From Oasisia sp. SBJ-2009 (lineage: Eukaryota > Annelida > Polychaeta > Sabellida > Siboglinidae), in contig OZ024861.1 in assembly GCA_964017155.1 (NCBI GenBank), forward strand, positions 945,334 to 1,009,333: DNA of 64,000 nt, in the 5' to 3' direction. Below, piece after piece: positions 61,701-64,000 of this stretch. Numbering within the stretch: the first letter of the stretch is position 1; each line of letters begins with the position of its first letter. A program made the translations under genes and the position numbers. The notes beneath the pieces were generated by a model. It saw only the letters and a program-made list of their open reading frames with translations, did not search any database and had not been told where the DNA came from.

Positions 61701-63905
61701 CATTCACTCTCAACAACCTTGGTCCCTTGTTTGATGGTGCAAATCAGTTTGTCCAAACAAATTATTTTAACCAATGGCATCTGGGTATAGTATTGGTGGA
61801 TACATTGGAGAACACAAGATTTGAGTGAGGATGAGTGTAATATCCCTGATTCCTTAGGTATACCTAATAATTACCTATACTGATAATGACCACTTCCTTA
61901 GACCTGGAGGCAGGTCACAGTAAGTCATTTAGGAAGGATTGAGTCACAGCCAGTGACATCAATATTTGAGGACAGTTCTATAATCCACCTATTTCATATT
62001 TACAATCGACCTATTTCATGTTTTCAGTCGGTGTGTTGTCTGATAACAGGCTAAACTGGCAAAGAATTATGGCTTCACGAAGATGGACCCGTACTGTCGC
62101 TTGAGGATTGGACATTCGGTGTTTGAGACTCCGACAGCCCACAACGGTGCAAAGAGTCCAAATTGGAACAAAACACTCAACTGGTTTGTAACATTATAAG
62201 TCATGGTATATTTCTGAAAGGCACAGTGAAATCTTGTATGCAAAAACCAAGAGCGATTGTTTTTATTACAGAAGCGATTATTCATTTGATTCATTACCAC
62301 TACATATCGAAATAATATAGAAATGTAATATGACACATATGTTTAAATTGCTGTGCTTGTTTGCAGAGAAATAAGTTGCAATGGTTGTATCATATAGCGA
62401 GTGAATAATGTGACCGCAAATGATAATAGCAATGTGAGATTGTAAGTCTCGAGCCTTGGTGTGTGTGGGGAAATGTTTATCTCCTGCCATATGCATAATT
62501 CTTTTATAAATTTACTAACTTCATTGTCTATAGACTGGAGATACATGTTACACTGAGGAGGTGCATAAAAACATATTTAAATCATAGTAATGTATTTTCA
62601 CAATAAAATAAAATATGCAGAGTGGCTGTTAATAGTATTGAATGAGGTACATCAACAAAATAGAATTGTAGACAAAAATTCCAGCAGCAAAAATAAATAA
62701 AATGATCAAATATTGGAAGAAATATGCTAAAACAATTTGACGATACTAGGAAATAGATAGATAAATAAATACGATAAAACTACACGGCAATACTACAAAG
62801 TAACAAAATATGTCTATTATAATGAGTTTATCCCTTAATGTTGCGAGACGGTTTTGTTTCCCCTGCAGCTATGTACCTGAGGGTGTGGACAGCATCTATG
62901 TCGAGATCTTTGATGAGGTGAGTAACATAGGTGTTGACACTTGTGGATGTAATAAAGTAATTTAACACACATCTTTACTCCATGTTATGTACAACGTAAC
63001 AACATTGGCAGATTTGAAAGCATTCCAAATTGTGTCAGTGTGTTACCATTTGATGACAAAAATAGTGAATTTTCTCACCTGAAACTCACCAAAAAGTCAA
63101 TGTTGTAAGGAATATATATGTATCAGTTGTGTAGCACGTGCTAAAATAGTTGTTAATAATTAAGAATATTGTTCCGAGTTCTGTTAAGGAATAAAATATT
63201 CTACAAACTCTTTCTGCAATAAAATTTAAATGAGGGAACAATATTTTATGTATCAGCAAATGTAAAAGCCTAACAATTACCTGGTAATTCATAATTAACA
63301 ACAACAGGATGGTTTGTGAGTGTTGTTTGTAACATGGTAAGTGTTGTTTGTAACATGGTAAGTGTTGTTTGTAATATGGTAAGTGTTGTTTGTAACATGG
63401 TAAGTGCTGTTTGTAACATGATAAGTGTTGTTTGTAACATGGTAAGTGCTGTTTGTAACATGGTAAGTGTTGTTTGTAACGTGGTAAGTGCTGTTTGTAA
63501 CTTGGTAAGTGTTGTTTGTAACATGGTAAGTGTTGATTGTAACATGGTAAGTGTTGATTGTAACATGGTAAGTGTTATTTGTAACATGGTAAGTGTTGTT
63601 TGTAACATGGTAAGTGTTCGTTGTAACATGGTAAGTGTTGATTGTAACATGGTAAGTGTTGTTTGTAATATGGTAAGTGTTGTTTGTAGCATGGTAAGTG
63701 TTCGTTGTAACATGGTAAGTGTTGTTTGTAACATGGTAAGTGTGTCTTGCAGCGAGCCTTTACCATGGACGAGCGTATCGCGTGGACTCATGTACAGATC
63801 CCAGAGAGTGTGTTTGCGGGGGAGACGTGTGACGACTGGTACCTCCTGAGTGGTCAGCAGGGGGACGCCAGGGAGGGCATGATCAACCTCGTCATCTCCT
63901 ACTCG
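56626..63905 (+). CDS. TOLLIP: Toll-interacting protein, exons 1-5, partial
   Basis: Endosomal adaptor that binds Tom1, ubiquitin and phosphoinositides and dampens IL-1/Toll receptor signalling. Five exons join in frame to 170 residues. The N-terminus ([11 protein letters not shown], then [13 protein letters not shown]) corresponds to the Tom1-binding region. The C2 domain runs from [16 protein letters not shown] through [29 protein letters not shown] and [18 protein letters not shown] to [20 protein letters not shown]. Vertebrate TOLLIP has nearly the same exon borders. The remaining C-terminus with the ubiquitin-binding CUE domain should lie beyond the window. Intron 1 (about 4.9 kb) is packed with mobile elements and ends in a tandem array that overlaps the exon 2 acceptor. 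Confidence 0.93.
57273..57681. repeat. Fold-back inverted repeat, two ~183-bp arms
   Basis: Left arm 57273-57455 and right arm 57498-57681 are reverse complements with few mismatches, separated by 42 bp that includes GGTGGCGCCT. Shared landmarks are GGGTACTTTTGCAGTTTAGG at the outer end and AAAATGTGTAAGTAAATAAC at the inner end. This looks like a fold-back or hairpin MITE in TOLLIP intron 1; no terminal site duplication could be defined. Confidence 0.85.
58138..58450 (-). pseudogene. Penelope-like element C-terminal remnant
   Basis: The minus strand encodes [34 protein letters not shown] and, after a frame break, [19 protein letters not shown] followed by VRDQGP and a stop. The RE(S)NW-KR(K/R)VKEAIYI block resembles the GIY-YIG endonuclease end of Penelope-like retroelements. 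The reverse-transcriptase part is absent. Confidence 0.7.
58641..58825. repeat. AT-rich palindrome around a (TA)n core
   Basis: Arms 58641-58710 and 58755-58825 are near-perfect reverse complements. They contain CTATAGCTTATATTTATTTG and GCCATATTTCATTTTATTGT, and about 45 bp of TA repeats form the centre. It resembles palindromic AT-rich repeats that form cruciforms; a collapsed assembly hairpin is possible. Confidence 0.85.
58962..60222. mobile_element. pogo/Tigger-like DNA transposon, non-autonomous
   Basis: Ends are CAGTAGTCCCCCTCTTCAGC and, in reverse complement, CAGTAGTCCCCCTCATGAGC, flanked by TA. Subterminal motifs such as CCACTCATCAGGGGGACA recur in both ends. CAGTAGTCC-type termini with a TA target are typical of pogo/Tigger (Tc1/mariner superfamily). 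The 1261-bp interior has no transposase frame, so it would depend on a helper. Confidence 0.75.
60411..61562. repeat. 43-bp minisatellite on the TOLLIP exon 2 acceptor, about 26 copies
   Basis: Unit GTGTCACATGACAGGTGATG, then CTGGGAGACTGTGTTTAATTGAC. The last, partial copy is real: GTGACAG at 61542-61548 is the acceptor, and GTGATGGTGGGAGAC at 61549 onward is exon 2. Each other unit repeats the acceptor and the start of the exon, followed by an in-unit TAA. Confidence 0.95.
61549..61689 (+). CDS. TOLLIP: TOLLIP exon 2
   Basis: 47 codons, [20 protein letters not shown] to KLTVTVIQ, then GTTTGT. The acceptor GTGACAG and the first ~14 exon bases are copied in every unit of the 43-bp array upstream. 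Confidence 0.92.
62050..62183 (+). CDS. TOLLIP: TOLLIP exon 3
   Basis: 134 nt between TGATAACAG and GTTTGT. Encodes the first C2 strands: [19 protein letters not shown] to NWNKTLN. Confidence 0.95.
62869..62917 (+). CDS. TOLLIP: TOLLIP exon 4
   Basis: 49 nt completing Cys, then [16 protein letters not shown] before GTGAGT. Confidence 0.95.
63308..63747 (+). repeat. 21-bp repeat of consensus donor sites, about 20 copies
   Basis: Unit GGTAAGTGTTGTTTGTAACAT. Each copy contains GGTAAGTG, an excellent 5' splice site. The array ends at the acceptor of TOLLIP exon 5 (TGTGTCTTGCAG). 21 bp is seven codons, so long open frames appear on both strands. Confidence 0.95.
63753..63905 (+). CDS. TOLLIP: TOLLIP exon 5
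   Basis: 51 codons, [19 protein letters not shown] to [10 protein letters not shown], then GTCAGT. The end of the C2 domain; the gene continues past the window. Confidence 0.95.
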
Positions 63906-64000
63906 GTCAGTTCATTGCTCTCTCTTAGTCCTCTCAAATTTCCACACAAAAAACTGTATTTGGTGTTTCCCGACTTAGTCCTATCTTGTATAATTTGTTG

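Overview
This is an animal nuclear genome window, probably a lophotrochozoan and most likely a mollusc. The evidence is AT-rich non-coding DNA, short exons with GT-AG introns, proteins related to vertebrate TNPO3 and TOLLIP, an FMRFamide-receptor-like GPCR, tRNA-derived SINEs, LINE and Penelope-like remnants, and a very high density of micro- and minisatellites. The phylum is inferred from general style, not from a diagnostic gene.

Layout. 1-3.5 kb: an orphan 3' terminal exon on the plus strand (2327-2523) with a poly(A) signal, then a CpG-richer promoter-like stretch with a palindromic E2F site, a CRE and two CCAAT boxes. 3.7 kb: a tRNA-derived SINE. 4635-5738: an intronless peptide GPCR. 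6-32 kb: mostly gene-poor DNA with large tandem arrays (units of 46, 38, 42, 20, 35, 26, 25, 27 and 26 bp) and microsatellites. 32.7-46.6 kb, minus strand: the first 16 coding exons (about 501 residues) of transportin-3; the C-terminal half was not found in the window. 45.4-45.9 kb (just inside TNPO3 intron 1): a roughly 495-bp palindromic inverted-repeat element holding a tRNA-Asp-like sequence. 47.4 kb: a LINE reverse-transcriptase tail. 48.5 and 50.9 kb: G-rich arrays. 51.3-54.3 kb, minus strand: a complete three-exon gene for a 244-residue coiled-coil protein. 54.9-55.4 kb, plus strand: a broken THAP zinc-finger start. 56.6-63.9 kb, plus strand: exons 1-5 of TOLLIP (N-terminus plus most of the C2 domain), running off the window. 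TOLLIP intron 1 holds a fold-back repeat, a Penelope-like remnant, an AT palindrome and a pogo/Tigger-like DNA transposon.

The most unusual pattern is that many minisatellites sit exactly on splice junctions. In TNPO3 the arrays at the acceptors of exons 8, 14 and 16 and at the donor of exon 10 contain the splice site plus 9 to about 40 nt of real exon sequence in every unit. The array before TOLLIP exon 2 does the same, and TOLLIP intron 4 ends in about 20 tandem GTAAGT units. Other arrays abut the acceptors of TNPO3 exons 5, 9 and 12. These genes therefore carry dozens of duplicated splice sites that the spliceosome must ignore, or may use. All gene models were built by eye from conserved protein sequence and GT-AG borders; no alignment or transcript data were available.
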